In this document: one piece after another, positions 1 through 8,543 of the stretch
How the letters are laid out: every line of letters begins with the position of its first letter
Numbering within the stretch: position 1 is the stretch's first letter
Assembly (NCBI RefSeq): GCF_032583975.1
Contig: NZ_JAWHTF010000004.1
DNA: 64,000 nt
DNA from: Gilvirhabdus luticola
Lineage (GTDB): Bacteria; Bacteroidota; Bacteroidia; Flavobacteriales; Flavobacteriaceae
Strand: one strand, 5' to 3'
Program-made: the position numbers and the translations under genes
The notes under the pieces: generated by a model
What the model saw: only the letters and a program-made list of their open reading frames with translations
The model's database searches: none
What the model was told of the DNA's origin: nothing

Positions 1-11
1 TTTATTAAGAC

Positions 12-830
12 ATGTCTGTAGCTAAAAAAGAATATAAAAGAATTACGGTTAAAACCTTGGTTGATATGAAAGCCAACGGCGAAAAAATCTCAATGCTTAC
101 TGCTTATGATTACACGATGGCTAGAATAGTAGATGGAGCTGGTATTGATGTTATCCTTGTAGGTGATTCAGCCAGTAATGTGATGGCTGGTCATGAAACT
201 ACTTTACCAATTACATTGGACCAGATGATATATCATGCATCTTCTGTAATACGGGCTATTGATCGTGCTTTAGTTGTAGTTGATATTCCATTTGGAAGTT
301 ATCAAAGCGACCCAAAAGAAGCACTTCGTTCAGCCATTAGAATCATGAAAGAAAGTGGAGCACATGCGGTAAAAATGGAAGGTGGAAAAGAAATTAAAGA
401 ATCCATTAAACGTATTTTAAATGCAGGGATTCCTGTCATGGGACATTTAGGCTTAACACCTCAATCCATATATAAGTTTGGTACCTATACAGTTAGAGCA
501 AAAGAAAAAGAGGAAGCAGAACAACTTAAAGAAGATGCTTTAATGCTTGAACGTGCAGGCTGTTTCGCTATAGTATTAGAAAAAATTCCAGCCAAATTAG
601 CTCAAGAGGTTGCTGAAAGTGTAAGTATTCCTATTATAGGTATTGGGGCAGGAAATGGTGTCGATGGTCAAGTATTGGTATTGCATGATATGCTGGGCAT
701 GTCTCATGAATTCAACCCTCGTTTTTTAAGAAGATACATGAACTTATATGAAGAAATGAATAATGCCATATCTCAATATGTAAGTGACGTGAAAAATCGT
801 AATTTTCCGAATGATAGTGAGCAATATTAA
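12..830 (+). CDS. panB: 3-methyl-2-oxobutanoate hydroxymethyltransferase (PanB)
   Basis: Transfers a hydroxymethyl group from 5,10-methylene-tetrahydrofolate to alpha-ketoisovalerate, giving ketopantoate, the first committed step of pantothenate and CoA synthesis in the cytoplasm. The 272-residue length is normal for the family. Visible family signatures are MLTAYDYTMARIVD near residue 28, the metal-binding VGDSASNVMAG near residue 50, HAVKMEGG near residue 118, GHLGLTPQ near residue 143 and the late GIGAGNGVDGQVLVLHD. The start at 12 gives the usual short lysine-rich N-terminus. Only 11 bases of upstream sequence are in the window, so its promoter cannot be seen. The four-helix-bundle gene and the RluA gene follow on the same strand. 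Confidence 0.96.
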   Translation: MSVAKKEYKRITVKTLVDMKANGEKISMLTAYDYTMARIVDGAGIDVILVGDSASNVMAGHETTLPITLDQMIYHASSVIRAIDRALVVVDIPFGSYQSDPKEALRSAIRIMKESGAHAVKMEGGKEIKESIKRILNAGIPVMGHLGLTPQSIYKFGTYTVRAKEKEEAEQLKEDALMLERAGCFAIVLEKIPAKLAQEVAESVSIPIIGIGAGNGVDGQVLVLHDMLGMSHEFNPRFLRRYMNLYEEMNNAISQYVSDVKNRNFPNDSEQY

Positions 831-1257
831 GTTAGATTATTAGACAAGTAGATTATTAGATTTGATAGATTTTTTAGATTATTAGAACATTATGCATCGC
901 TTTAAAGATTTAGAGATTTGGAAAAGAAGTAGATTATTTTGTTCTGATATTTATAAGATTACTTCAAAGTTTCCCGAATCAGAAAAATTTGGTTTAACTA
1001 ATCAATTGCGTAGGGCTTCTGTTTCTATTCCTTCAAATATTGCCGAAGGTTCTTCTAGAAAATCAGATAAGGATTTTTCTAGGTTTCTAGAAATTACTTT
1101 GGGCTCTGCATACGAGATAGAAACACAGCTATTAATTGCTCATGATTTAAAATTTATTTCAGAACATGAAATAAATCAACTATCTAATGAATTAGCTGAA
1201 ATTATAAAAATGACATCTAGATTTAAATCTACCTTAAAATAAATCTAAAAATCTAAC
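831..1257. repeat. Inverted-repeat-bounded segment around the four-helix-bundle gene
   Basis: The 427-bp segment between panB and the RluA gene starts with GTTAGATTATTAGA (831-844) and ends with TCTAAAAATCTAAC (1244-1257). These pair as inverted repeats with 13 of 14 matches. The left side also carries three perfect direct copies of TAGATTATTAGA at 833-844, 849-860 and 875-886. More TCTAA units run past the right end into the first codons of the RluA gene (about 1258-1286). The right repeat abuts the ATG at 1258. The segment may be a small inserted cassette, but no target-site duplication was established and no transposase is present. Confidence 0.5.
892..1242 (+). CDS. Four-helix-bundle protein (S23/IVS-encoded family)
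   Basis: A 116-residue protein of the family first known from intervening sequences in 23S rRNA genes, related in fold to the Avd accessory protein of diversity-generating retroelements. The family signatures are the N-terminal FKDLEIWKRSR, then LTNQLRRASVSIPSNIAEG near residues 35-53 and the central helix with FLEITLGSAYEIETQL. The function of free-standing copies is unknown; family structures are pentameric helical bundles. It lies between panB and an RluA gene, inside a segment bounded by short inverted repeats, which suggests it arrived as an insertion. No reverse transcriptase or variable-repeat pair is nearby, so a retroelement role is not supported here. Confidence 0.9.
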   Translation: MHRFKDLEIWKRSRLFCSDIYKITSKFPESEKFGLTNQLRRASVSIPSNIAEGSSRKSDKDFSRFLEITLGSAYEIETQLLIAHDLKFISEHEINQLSNELAEIIKMTSRFKSTLK

Positions 1258-1953
1258 ATGTCTAAAATTCTCTCTAACAAATCTAACTTACAAATTCTAT
1301 ATGAGGATAATCATATCATTATAATAAACAAACGTAGTGGTGATATTGTGCAAGGAGATAAAACTGGTGATGCGCCTTTAAGTGATATTGTTAAAGCGTA
1401 CATTAAAGATAAATACAACAAACCAGGTAATGTCTATCTTGGTGTGGTTCATAGATTAGATAGACCTACAACTGGCATTGTCCTTTTTGCTAAAACCTCT
1501 AAAGCTTTAACACGTTTGAACAAAATGCTGGTTGATAAAAATATTAATAAAACTTACTGGGCAATAGTCAAGAATAAACCTGAAAAAGAAAAAAACACCT
1601 TAATTCATTGGCTTAAAAAGAATCCTAAAAACAACAAGTCTTCAGCATTTATAAAAGAAAAATCAGACGGTAAAAAAGCTATTCTTCATTATGAGTTAAC
1701 CAAAAAACTAGACAACTATTATTTGCTTGAGGTAAATTTAGAAACTGGTAGACATCATCAAATACGCTCACAATTGGCAAGCATAGGTTGTCCAATTAAA
1801 GGTGATTTAAAATATGGTTTTGATAGAAGTAATAAAGATGGAAGTATAAGTTTACATGCAAGACAAATTGATTTTATTCATCCTGTCTCAAAGGAAGAAA
1901 TAAATGTAACAGCACCTTTACCAAATGATCCTATTTGGAATGTCTGCAATTAA
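1258..1953 (+). CDS. RluA-family RNA pseudouridine synthase
   Basis: Predicted to isomerise uridine to pseudouridine in rRNA or tRNA. It contains the RluA catalytic motif VHRLDRPTTGIVLFAK near residues 64-79, with the catalytic Asp inside HRLDRPTTG, then the late GRHHQIRSQLA and the C-terminal ISLHARQIDFIHPV. No S4 domain is seen and the length of 231 residues is that of a catalytic domain only. The target nucleotide cannot be told from sequence. The first ten residues are encoded by TCTAA-type repeats that continue from the cassette upstream, so this N-terminus may be a product of that insertion. The gene converges on pxpC with a 6-base gap. Confidence 0.93.
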   Translation: MSKILSNKSNLQILYEDNHIIIINKRSGDIVQGDKTGDAPLSDIVKAYIKDKYNKPGNVYLGVVHRLDRPTTGIVLFAKTSKALTRLNKMLVDKNINKTYWAIVKNKPEKEKNTLIHWLKKNPKNNKSSAFIKEKSDGKKAILHYELTKKLDNYYLLEVNLETGRHHQIRSQLASIGCPIKGDLKYGFDRSNKDGSISLHARQIDFIHPVSKEEINVTAPLPNDPIWNVCN

Positions 1954-1959
1954 AAATTC

Positions 1960-2805
1960 TTATTGTGTTAAGAGCTTAAATTCAATCAAATCATTTGTGA
2001 ATTTTTGAGCCAGAGTATTAATTCCTTTCTCACTCAATTGAAAAACTCTTGGATAGCCACCAGTAGTTTGACAGTCTCTCATTAATATTATCAATTTACC
2101 AGAAGGAGTTAATTGAACGGTTCCAGGCAAAACCAACGATGTTATTATGGGCTGTATTTTATTTATTACCAATTCATTGAGTTGGTATGCCATCCTGTTA
2201 TTCTCTTTTGAAATTGTGAATTTTTGAGAAAATAATGTCTTTTTTTCTTCTTTAGAAAGTTTATCAAATTCTGGTCCTTGATACGCTTCTACAATATTGG
2301 ACTTTAAAGAACGTGTATCCACAGAAATACTATTGAAATTACAGTCTTGTATATTCTCATTTATTATCAATAAATCATCCTTTTTAATTATCTGCGATTC
2401 CGTAATATTCTTATACATACTTCTACTATTCATGGCTAAATGTGTTTGAAAACCACCTAGAACAGATAAATACGAACGAACGCCATGATTTAATCTTCCA
2501 AAACTTAAAACATCACCTTTTTTAACTGAAATAGGTTTATTATTTTCTATTAGAATAGAATTCAATATTGGGCTTAAATCAGCACCTGTAATGCAGATTA
2601 CGGTGTCTGTTTGAAACTCTAGAACTGGGCCTTTAATGGTTATTTCTAATCCGGCGTCATTTTCGTCATTACCAAGTATGGCATTTGCAAGCTTTGCTGA
2701 ATAACTATCCATGACTCCCGAAATCGGTACTCCAAATTGCCGATATCCAAACCTTCCTAAATCTTGAATGGTTGAATAAAATCCTGGACTGATGACTTTA
2801 ACCAC
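1960..2805 (-). CDS. pxpC: 5-oxoprolinase subunit C (biotin-dependent carboxyltransferase fold)
   Basis: Third subunit of the ATP-dependent 5-oxoprolinase PxpABC, which opens 5-oxo-L-proline to glutamate. The protein has the KipA/allophanate-hydrolase subunit 2 layout: FYSTIQDLGRFGYRQFGVP at the N-terminus, the GAGLE-like block (here DAGLEITIKGP), then the C-terminal TPSGKLIILMRDCQTTGGYPR signature. The 281 residues are within the family range. It overlaps pxpB by 8 bases at its start and is the last gene of the yifB-Nramp-pxpABC run. Its former annotation as urea amidolyase-like is explained by homology. The three-gene context makes 5-oxoprolinase the best call. Confidence 0.9.
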   Translation of the reverse strand: MVKVISPGFYSTIQDLGRFGYRQFGVPISGVMDSYSAKLANAILGNDENDAGLEITIKGPVLEFQTDTVICITGADLSPILNSILIENNKPISVKKGDVLSFGRLNHGVRSYLSVLGGFQTHLAMNSRSMYKNITESQIIKKDDLLIINENIQDCNFNSISVDTRSLKSNIVEAYQGPEFDKLSKEEKKTLFSQKFTISKENNRMAYQLNELVINKIQPIITSLVLPGTVQLTPSGKLIILMRDCQTTGGYPRVFQLSEKGINTLAQKFTNDLIEFKLLTQ

Positions 2806-3532
2806 TTAAAACCTCACTTTCCATTTGATATGTATTGGTTTTAACCAATTCGGTTATTTGGAGATGCTCTTCTAATGAAACTGGATAAAACTTAATTTTG
2901 TCGCCTCCTTTGATTAGGCAAGGAACATCCTCACTAGAATTAAAAAGATGAATTGGAGAATTACCTATGATATTCCAGCCTCCTGGACTTTCATTTGGAT
3001 AAATGCCTGTTTGGTTTTCACCAATTGCAACCGAGCCTTTTTTTATGTGCAGTCTTGGATTATTTTTTCTTGGAAAATGCAACTCTTCAGCTAAACCACC
3101 TAAATACAGAAATCCAGGTAAAAACCCAATAAAATAAATGGTATAAACTGGATTGGTGTGAAGCCTAATTAGTAGTCTTAAATCAATGTTTTTTGACTTT
3201 AATATTTCTTCACTATCAATGCCAAAAGACAGGTCATAACAGACTGGAATTTTCCATAGTTTAGAGGATAAAACCAAGTCTGTTTTCTTAATTTTGTAGA
3301 GTCTACTTAAATTTGAAATTTTAATTGTAAAATCATTTATAAAATTTTTGTAAATAATTAATATTGAATTATATGCGTGATTTACTTCAACTATATATTT
3401 AGATGCATCATTTTCAATAACTTGTTTAAATTGCAAAATATCTTTCAGAATATTTTCATCTATTCTATTCGGCCATTCTATTAAAATAGCTTTATCACCA
3501 AAAGGTTTATATGTTAATTGGAAATTAGCCAA
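2798..3532 (-). CDS. pxpB: 5-oxoprolinase subunit B (KipI / allophanate hydrolase subunit 1 fold)
   Basis: Second subunit of PxpABC. The start has the family's YKPFGDKAILIEWPNRI block, the centre has HTNPVYTIYFIGFLPGFLYLGGL near residues 125-147, followed by PRKNNPRLHIKKGSVAIG and the GIYPNESPGGWNIIG motif near residues 177-191. All of these are hallmarks of KipI/DUR1-type subunits. It overlaps pxpA (8 bases) at its start and pxpC (8 bases) at its end, so the three are almost certainly co-translated. KipI in Bacillus subtilis was named as an inhibitor of the sporulation kinase KinA. No such kinase is expected in this organism, so the oxoprolinase role is preferred. Confidence 0.9.
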   Translation of the reverse strand: MANFQLTYKPFGDKAILIEWPNRIDENILKDILQFKQVIENDASKYIVEVNHAYNSILIIYKNFINDFTIKISNLSRLYKIKKTDLVLSSKLWKIPVCYDLSFGIDSEEILKSKNIDLRLLIRLHTNPVYTIYFIGFLPGFLYLGGLAEELHFPRKNNPRLHIKKGSVAIGENQTGIYPNESPGGWNIIGNSPIHLFNSSEDVPCLIKGGDKIKFYPVSLEEHLQITELVKTNTYQMESEVLSG

Positions 3533-4238
3533 AATGTTCTTTTAAACCTTTTATTATTTGAATTGCATTTGGATTATCTCCATGTACACAAAATGTATCA
3601 GCTTTAATTTTAACTTCAATTCCATTTATTGTTTTTACTTTACCTAAAATAATTTGTTCCACATGTTTAATAGCCTTATCTGTATCTATAATTACTGCAT
3701 TTTTGTTCGTTCTCGAAACAAGTGATAAATCATGATTGTAATGTCTATCAGCAAAAGCTTCAAAGGTTACTGGTATATTTTGTTCGGAAGCCAATTTAGC
3801 AATTACAGAACCATACGGAGCATACAATTTAATTGGATAAGCAATACTTTTAACTACTTCTATAATTATATTGGCAGTCCTCTTGTCTTTAGCTGCCAGA
3901 TTATATAAAGCACCATGAGGTTTTATATGATGAAGTTGCAAATGTTCCTTTATTAAAACATTCAATAAACTACGTATTTGTTTCTTTAAGGTAGTGTAAA
4001 GATTGGCACTGGATATTTCAATGATCTCTCTGCCAAAATGCGTTTTATCTGGAAACGATGGATGTGCTCCAATTTTAACGTGATGTTGTTTGGCCAGCTT
4101 TACATTCTTTGTCATGATCTCAAAATCACCGGCATGCCCACCACAAGCTATATTACATGAAGAAATAAATGGCATAAATTGAGCTTCATTATTTAGTCCT
4201 TCACCAACATCAACATTTATATCTAAAAAAGTATGCAT
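3525..4238 (-). CDS. pxpA: 5-oxoprolinase subunit A (LamB/YcsF family)
   Basis: First subunit of the ATP-dependent 5-oxoprolinase. It has the complete LamB/YcsF signature: DINVDVGEG at the N-terminus, SSCNIACGGHAGD near residues 26-38, then KIGAHPSFPD, the HIKPHGALYN motif near residues 103-112 and the C-terminal FCVHGDNPNA. The length of 237 is slightly below the typical 245-255. Its ATG at 4238 directly follows the TAG stop of the Nramp-like gene (4239-4241) with no spacer, which points to translational coupling between the transporter and the oxoprolinase. Confidence 0.93.
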   Translation of the reverse strand: MHTFLDINVDVGEGLNNEAQFMPFISSCNIACGGHAGDFEIMTKNVKLAKQHHVKIGAHPSFPDKTHFGREIIEISSANLYTTLKKQIRSLLNVLIKEHLQLHHIKPHGALYNLAAKDKRTANIIIEVVKSIAYPIKLYAPYGSVIAKLASEQNIPVTFEAFADRHYNHDLSLVSRTNKNAVIIDTDKAIKHVEQIILGKVKTINGIEVKIKADTFCVHGDNPNAIQIIKGLKEHFG

Positions 4239-5459
4239 CTAAATAACATTGAAAACCGTTAATAAACTCTTTGCTCCTAAAAAGATAGTAATTGTTAAAA
4301 TAATAAACCCTAATATATTTTGAGTTAAAGAATTTTTATACGTTTCTAAAACTAAAGAACGATTCATTATCCAAAGCAAAAATCCTGCAATAACAGGCAA
4401 TAAGATGCCATTGGCAACTTGAGCAAATTTTATAATTTCTATTGGTTTTATACTTATTGATGACAATATTATACCTAAAAGTAAAATGAACATCCAAACC
4501 ATTCTGAACTTTTTTGCACGTAAATTAGCATTCCAACCTAAACAGCCATTTGCAACATAAGCTGCTGCCAAGGGTGCTGTGATAGCACTGGTGATTCCAG
4601 CTGCAAAGAGTCCAATAGCAAGAAAAACTTTTGCATAACTGCCAAAGAATGGCGCTAATCCTTTAGCTAAATCTGTTGCATTCTTAATATCTTGTGTTTG
4701 GATGGCAGCTGCCGAAATAATGATGCACATAGAAACGACTCCACCTAAAACAACGGCTATTATTAAGTCTTTTCTTGCATATTTTAGATCATTCTTACTT
4801 TTCCATTTTTCTTTAACTAAAGAAGCATGTAGAAAGAGATTGTAAGGTACAACCGTTGTACCAATCAGCCCAACGATAGTCAATAAACTTCCTTTAGGAA
4901 ATGTTGGTGTTAATGTATGTTTTAATATTTCGGAAAAATCAGGTTCAGTTAAAACAGCAGTAATAACAAAGGCAATACTCATAATGACAACCAAAAAGAT
5001 TAAAACTCTTTCTAAAACCTTATAATTACCAAGATATAACAAAGCAAATGCAATAATGCCAATGATGATGCTTACACCATTTATTGAACGGCTACCAATA
5101 TTGATATTTAATTTACCGATTAGCGATTCAAAACCCAGAACACTTCCTGTTATATTGCCAGCCTCATAAGCTGCATTACCAATAACAATTGCGAACAGTA
5201 TAAGTAAAATAGCAACGGCTTTGATGTACTTATTCTTAATCTCTTCTCTGATGACTTCAGACAATCCTTTTTGAGTTACAATGCCCAAACGCGCTGCCAT
5301 TTCTTGCAAAACTATTGTGGCTATTATAGAAAGCACTATTGTCCAAAGTAAAACAAAACCAAAATTGACACCGGCCAACGTACACACGGTAACCGTTCCT
5401 GGTCCAATAAAAGCGGCAGCAACCAATGGTCCTGGTCCAATATTTTTTAACCAAGCCAT
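4239..5459 (-). CDS. Nramp-family transporter lacking the usual metal-binding residues
   Basis: An integral inner-membrane protein of 406 residues with about 11 predicted membrane helices and clear Nramp homology. The helix 1 motif, normally DPGN, reads GPGT at residues 19-22. The helix 6 motif, normally MPHN, reads VPYN at residues 204-207. The Asp, Asn and Met side chains that bind metal in characterised Nramp proteins are therefore all replaced. The gene overlaps yifB by 13 bases and abuts pxpA. A comparable Nramp-like gene (ycsG) sits by the pxp genes in Bacillus subtilis. This points to an organic substrate, perhaps 5-oxoproline, rather than Mn or Fe, but that is inference. Confidence 0.88.
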   Translation of the reverse strand: MAWLKNIGPGPLVAAAFIGPGTVTVCTLAGVNFGFVLLWTIVLSIIATIVLQEMAARLGIVTQKGLSEVIREEIKNKYIKAVAILLILFAIVIGNAAYEAGNITGSVLGFESLIGKLNINIGSRSINGVSIIIGIIAFALLYLGNYKVLERVLIFLVVIMSIAFVITAVLTEPDFSEILKHTLTPTFPKGSLLTIVGLIGTTVVPYNLFLHASLVKEKWKSKNDLKYARKDLIIAVVLGGVVSMCIIISAAAIQTQDIKNATDLAKGLAPFFGSYAKVFLAIGLFAAGITSAITAPLAAAYVANGCLGWNANLRAKKFRMVWMFILLLGIILSSISIKPIEIIKFAQVANGILLPVIAGFLLWIMNRSLVLETYKNSLTQNILGFIILTITIFLGAKSLLTVFNVI

Positions 5460-6985
5460 CCTTCTCTATCTAAACTTCTATATTGAATCGCTTCACTAAT
5501 GTGCGAACCGTTTATTGCTTCAACACCTTCAATATCTGCAATGGTTCTGGCTACTTTTAAGATTCTGTCATATGCTCTAGCAGACAAACTTAAGCGTTCC
5601 ATTGCTGTTTTCAACAATTGTTTTGAAGCCTCATCTAACTCGCAATATTTTCTGATTTGTTTTGAGTTCATTTGAGCATTATAATGTACCTTATCAGAGT
5701 CTTTAAAGCGATTTGTTTGTAGTTCACGTGCAGCCGTGACACGCTTTCTAATGTCAATTGAAGATTCTCCTTTTCTATCTTCAGAAAGTTTTTCAAATGG
5801 TACAGGAGTCACTTCTATATGAATATCAATTCTATCCAATAAAGGACCAGAAATTTTACTTAAATAGCGTTGCATTTCGGCAGGACTTGATGTGACGGGC
5901 GCATCAGGATCATTAAAGTAACCTCCAGGACTCGGATTCATGCTGGCAACCAACATAAAACTGCTCGGATACGTCACTGTAAATTTCGCTCTTGAAATAG
6001 TCACTTCTCTATCTTCCAAAGGCTGCCGCATCACTTCCAAAACACCACGTTTAAATTCTGGTAATTCATCTAAAAATAAAACACCATTATGAGATAAGGA
6101 TATTTCGCCAGGTTGTGGATACGCACCTCCTCCAACCAAGGCAACATCGCTAATGGTGTGATGCGGACTTCTAAATGGACGTTGCGACATCAACCCAGAA
6201 TGTGCTTTAACACCACCAACTACAGAATGTATCTTTGTGGTTTCTAAAGCTTCTTGTAAGGTCATTGGTGGTAAAATACTTGGTAAGCGCTTTGCTAACA
6301 TGGTCTTTCCAGCTCCTGGTGGACCAATTAAAATAATGTTATGTCCGCCAGCTGCTGCAATTTCCATGCAACGCTTGATACTTTCCTGTCCTTTAACATC
6401 TGAAAAATCAAATTCTGGGAAGTCCAGATTTTTATAGAATTCTTCTCTGGTATTGATGATAGTTTGCTCAAGCTTTTCGCCTTTATCAAAATAATCTATG
6501 ACTTGCTTAATATTATCTACACCAAAAACTTCAAGGTCGTTCACAATAGCAGCCTCTCTAGCATTCTGACTTGGAAGAATAAATCCTTTGAAACCTTCTT
6601 CTCTAGCCTTTATTGCAATAGGTAATGCGCCTTTAATAGGTTGCAAACTTCCATCAAGGGAAAGCTCACCCATGATCAAAAATTGGTCAAGGTTTTCAGC
6701 TTTAATTTGATTTGAAGCAGCCAGAATTCCTATGGCTAAAGTTAAATCGTAAGCCGAACCTTCTTTGCGTAAATCGGCTGGAGACATATTGATGATGATT
6801 TTCTTTCCAGGAATTTTATAACCATTGTTTTGAAGTGCTGCGGCAATACGATAATTACTCTCTTTGATAGCATTGTCTGGTAAACCAACCAAATGATAAC
6901 CTATGCCTGTATCTACATTGACCTCAACAGTTACTGTTGTGGCTTCAACACCAAATACTGCACTACCAAAGACTTTTTTGAGCAT
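5447..6985 (-). CDS. YifB-family Mg-chelatase-like AAA+ ATPase (ComM type)
   Basis: A 512-residue ATPase of the YifB/ComM group. ComM promotes branch migration during uptake and integration of DNA in naturally competent bacteria. The N-terminus MLKKVFGSAVFGVEA and the Lon-like first domain (with GIGYHLVGLPDNAIKES) are followed by a Walker A motif GPPGAGKT near residue 220, a Walker B block HNGVLFLDELPEF and a C-terminal Mg_chelatase_C region ending in DREGW. A longer in-frame reading exists back to 7225, but family members begin at the MLKK methionine and the extra 80 residues are unlike the family, so 6985 is taken as the start. The first gene of the run through pxpC. Confidence 0.92.
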   Translation of the reverse strand: MLKKVFGSAVFGVEATTVTVEVNVDTGIGYHLVGLPDNAIKESNYRIAAALQNNGYKIPGKKIIINMSPADLRKEGSAYDLTLAIGILAASNQIKAENLDQFLIMGELSLDGSLQPIKGALPIAIKAREEGFKGFILPSQNAREAAIVNDLEVFGVDNIKQVIDYFDKGEKLEQTIINTREEFYKNLDFPEFDFSDVKGQESIKRCMEIAAAGGHNIILIGPPGAGKTMLAKRLPSILPPMTLQEALETTKIHSVVGGVKAHSGLMSQRPFRSPHHTISDVALVGGGAYPQPGEISLSHNGVLFLDELPEFKRGVLEVMRQPLEDREVTISRAKFTVTYPSSFMLVASMNPSPGGYFNDPDAPVTSSPAEMQRYLSKISGPLLDRIDIHIEVTPVPFEKLSEDRKGESSIDIRKRVTAARELQTNRFKDSDKVHYNAQMNSKQIRKYCELDEASKQLLKTAMERLSLSARAYDRILKVARTIADIEGVEAINGSHISEAIQYRSLDREGWLG

Positions 6986-7073
6986 AAATTGAATTTGATT
7001 AAAAGTAAGAAAATTTGACAAATTATAATTCCAATAAAAATTAGTATTATTACTTGAAGTTTCAATTCTAAAT

Positions 7074-8543
7074 ATGACTAACTCAAAACGTATTGGATTA
7101 GTACTTGGTCCAATTCTATTTATACTTATCAGATTATTTTTTAAGCCAGAAGGTTTAAGTGATGAAGCTAATGGAATTCTGGCTTCTACATTATGGATAG
7201 CTGTTTGGTGGATCACAGAAGCCATCCCAATTGCTGCAACAGCATTACTACCTATTGTGTTGTTCCCACTTACTGGAAGTTTGGATATTGCTTCTACAAC
7301 TGGGTCCTTTGGTCACAAATATGTGTTTCTGTATATGGGTGGATTTATTATTGCCATTTCTATCGAGAAATGGCACCTTCATAAACGGATTGCCTTAAAT
7401 ATCATAAACTTGATTGGTTCTAACGTTAAAAAAATCATTTTGGGTTTTATGGTAGCCACTGCATTTCTATCGATGTGGATTTCCAACACAGCTACGTCTG
7501 TGATGATGTTGCCTATTGGTATTGCCATTATAAAACAGCTTAAAGACAATCCTAAAACCGTTGAAGACGAAAACTTAATCTTTGGCAAAGCATTGATGCT
7601 GGCTATTGCCTATAGTGCGTCAATTGGAGGTATCGCAACACTTATTGGTACACCACCAAATTTGGTTTTAGCTGGTGTGGTTATGGATACCTATGGTTAT
7701 GAAATTACTTTTCTACAATGGTTTATGTTTGGGTTTCCTATCTCCGTTCTTTTAATAATAATTTGTTGGAAATACTTAACATCTTTTGCATTTAAATTTG
7801 AACAAAAAGAATTTCCTGGTGGTAAACAAGAAATCAATAGATTGCTGAAATCTCTTGGTAAAATTTCATACGAAGAAAAACTCGTTTCCATTATATTTGC
7901 TACAACAGCGTTTTGTTGGATAACACGCTCGTTTTTACTACAAAAAATGTTACCACAATTAGATGATACCATTATTGCTATTGTGTTTGCATTGATTCTG
8001 TTTATAATCCCTTCAAAAAAGAAAAAGAAAAAACTGATGACCTGGAAAGACGCCAAAAATTTGCCTTGGGGAATTATTATCCTATTTGGCGGTGGAATGG
8101 CTTTAGCAAAAGGGTTTGAAACCAGTGGTCTAGCCTTATGGATTGGAAACCAAATGACCTCACTTGTTGGAGTCACAACCATTCTCCTTGTCTTGCTTTT
8201 GATAGCTTCTGTAAACTTTTTAACTGAAATTACTTCAAATCTAGCAACCACAGCAATGTTATTACCTGTTTTAGCTCCTTTGGCTTTAACGATTGATTTG
8301 CATCCGTTTATTTTGATGGTAGGTGCAGCTGTAGCAGCCTCTTGCGCTTTTATGTTGCCAGTAGCAACACCACCAAATGCTGTAGTATTTGGTTCGGGTT
8401 ATTTACGAATTCCAGATATGGTAAGTAAAGGGTTTTTGATGAATATCATATCCATAATTATTCTAACACTTTTTGTGTATTTTATACTGCCTGAATTGTG
8501 GAATATCACTGTTGAAGGCTTCCCTGAAGTATTTAAACATTAA
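7074..8543 (+). CDS. DASS/SLC13-family sodium:anion symporter
   Basis: A 489-residue inner-membrane transporter of the divalent anion:sodium symporter family, predicted to take up di- or tricarboxylates or sulfate with Na+. It has the duplicated family motifs: SNTATSVMMLP near residue 141 and a second TSNLATTAMLLPVL near residue 385, plus WWITEAIPIAATALLP near residue 42 and the late MLPVATPPNAVVFGSG. A lysine-rich cytoplasmic loop (KKKKKK) lies near residue 318. It is divergent from yifB with an 88-base gap and overlaps the FMO gene tail to tail by 4 bases. The neighbouring sulfotransferase genes make sulfate a possible substrate, but the sequence does not decide this. Confidence 0.92.
   Translation: MTNSKRIGLVLGPILFILIRLFFKPEGLSDEANGILASTLWIAVWWITEAIPIAATALLPIVLFPLTGSLDIASTTGSFGHKYVFLYMGGFIIAISIEKWHLHKRIALNIINLIGSNVKKIILGFMVATAFLSMWISNTATSVMMLPIGIAIIKQLKDNPKTVEDENLIFGKALMLAIAYSASIGGIATLIGTPPNLVLAGVVMDTYGYEITFLQWFMFGFPISVLLIIICWKYLTSFAFKFEQKEFPGGKQEINRLLKSLGKISYEEKLVSIIFATTAFCWITRSFLLQKMLPQLDDTIIAIVFALILFIIPSKKKKKKLMTWKDAKNLPWGIIILFGGGMALAKGFETSGLALWIGNQMTSLVGVTTILLVLLLIASVNFLTEITSNLATTAMLLPVLAPLALTIDLHPFILMVGAAVAASCAFMLPVATPPNAVVFGSGYLRIPDMVSKGFLMNIISIIILTLFVYFILPELWNITVEGFPEVFKH

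Noticed and set aside
6986..7225. 80-residue N-terminal extension of the YifB gene
   Set aside because: Family members begin at MLKKVFG, the extension overlaps the start of the divergent DASS gene, and its sequence is unlike the family.
7697..8251. 184-residue minus-strand reading frame inside the DASS transporter gene
   Set aside because: It is a mirror of the conserved transporter coding sequence and contains a run of Phe from the lysine tract, with no family resemblance.
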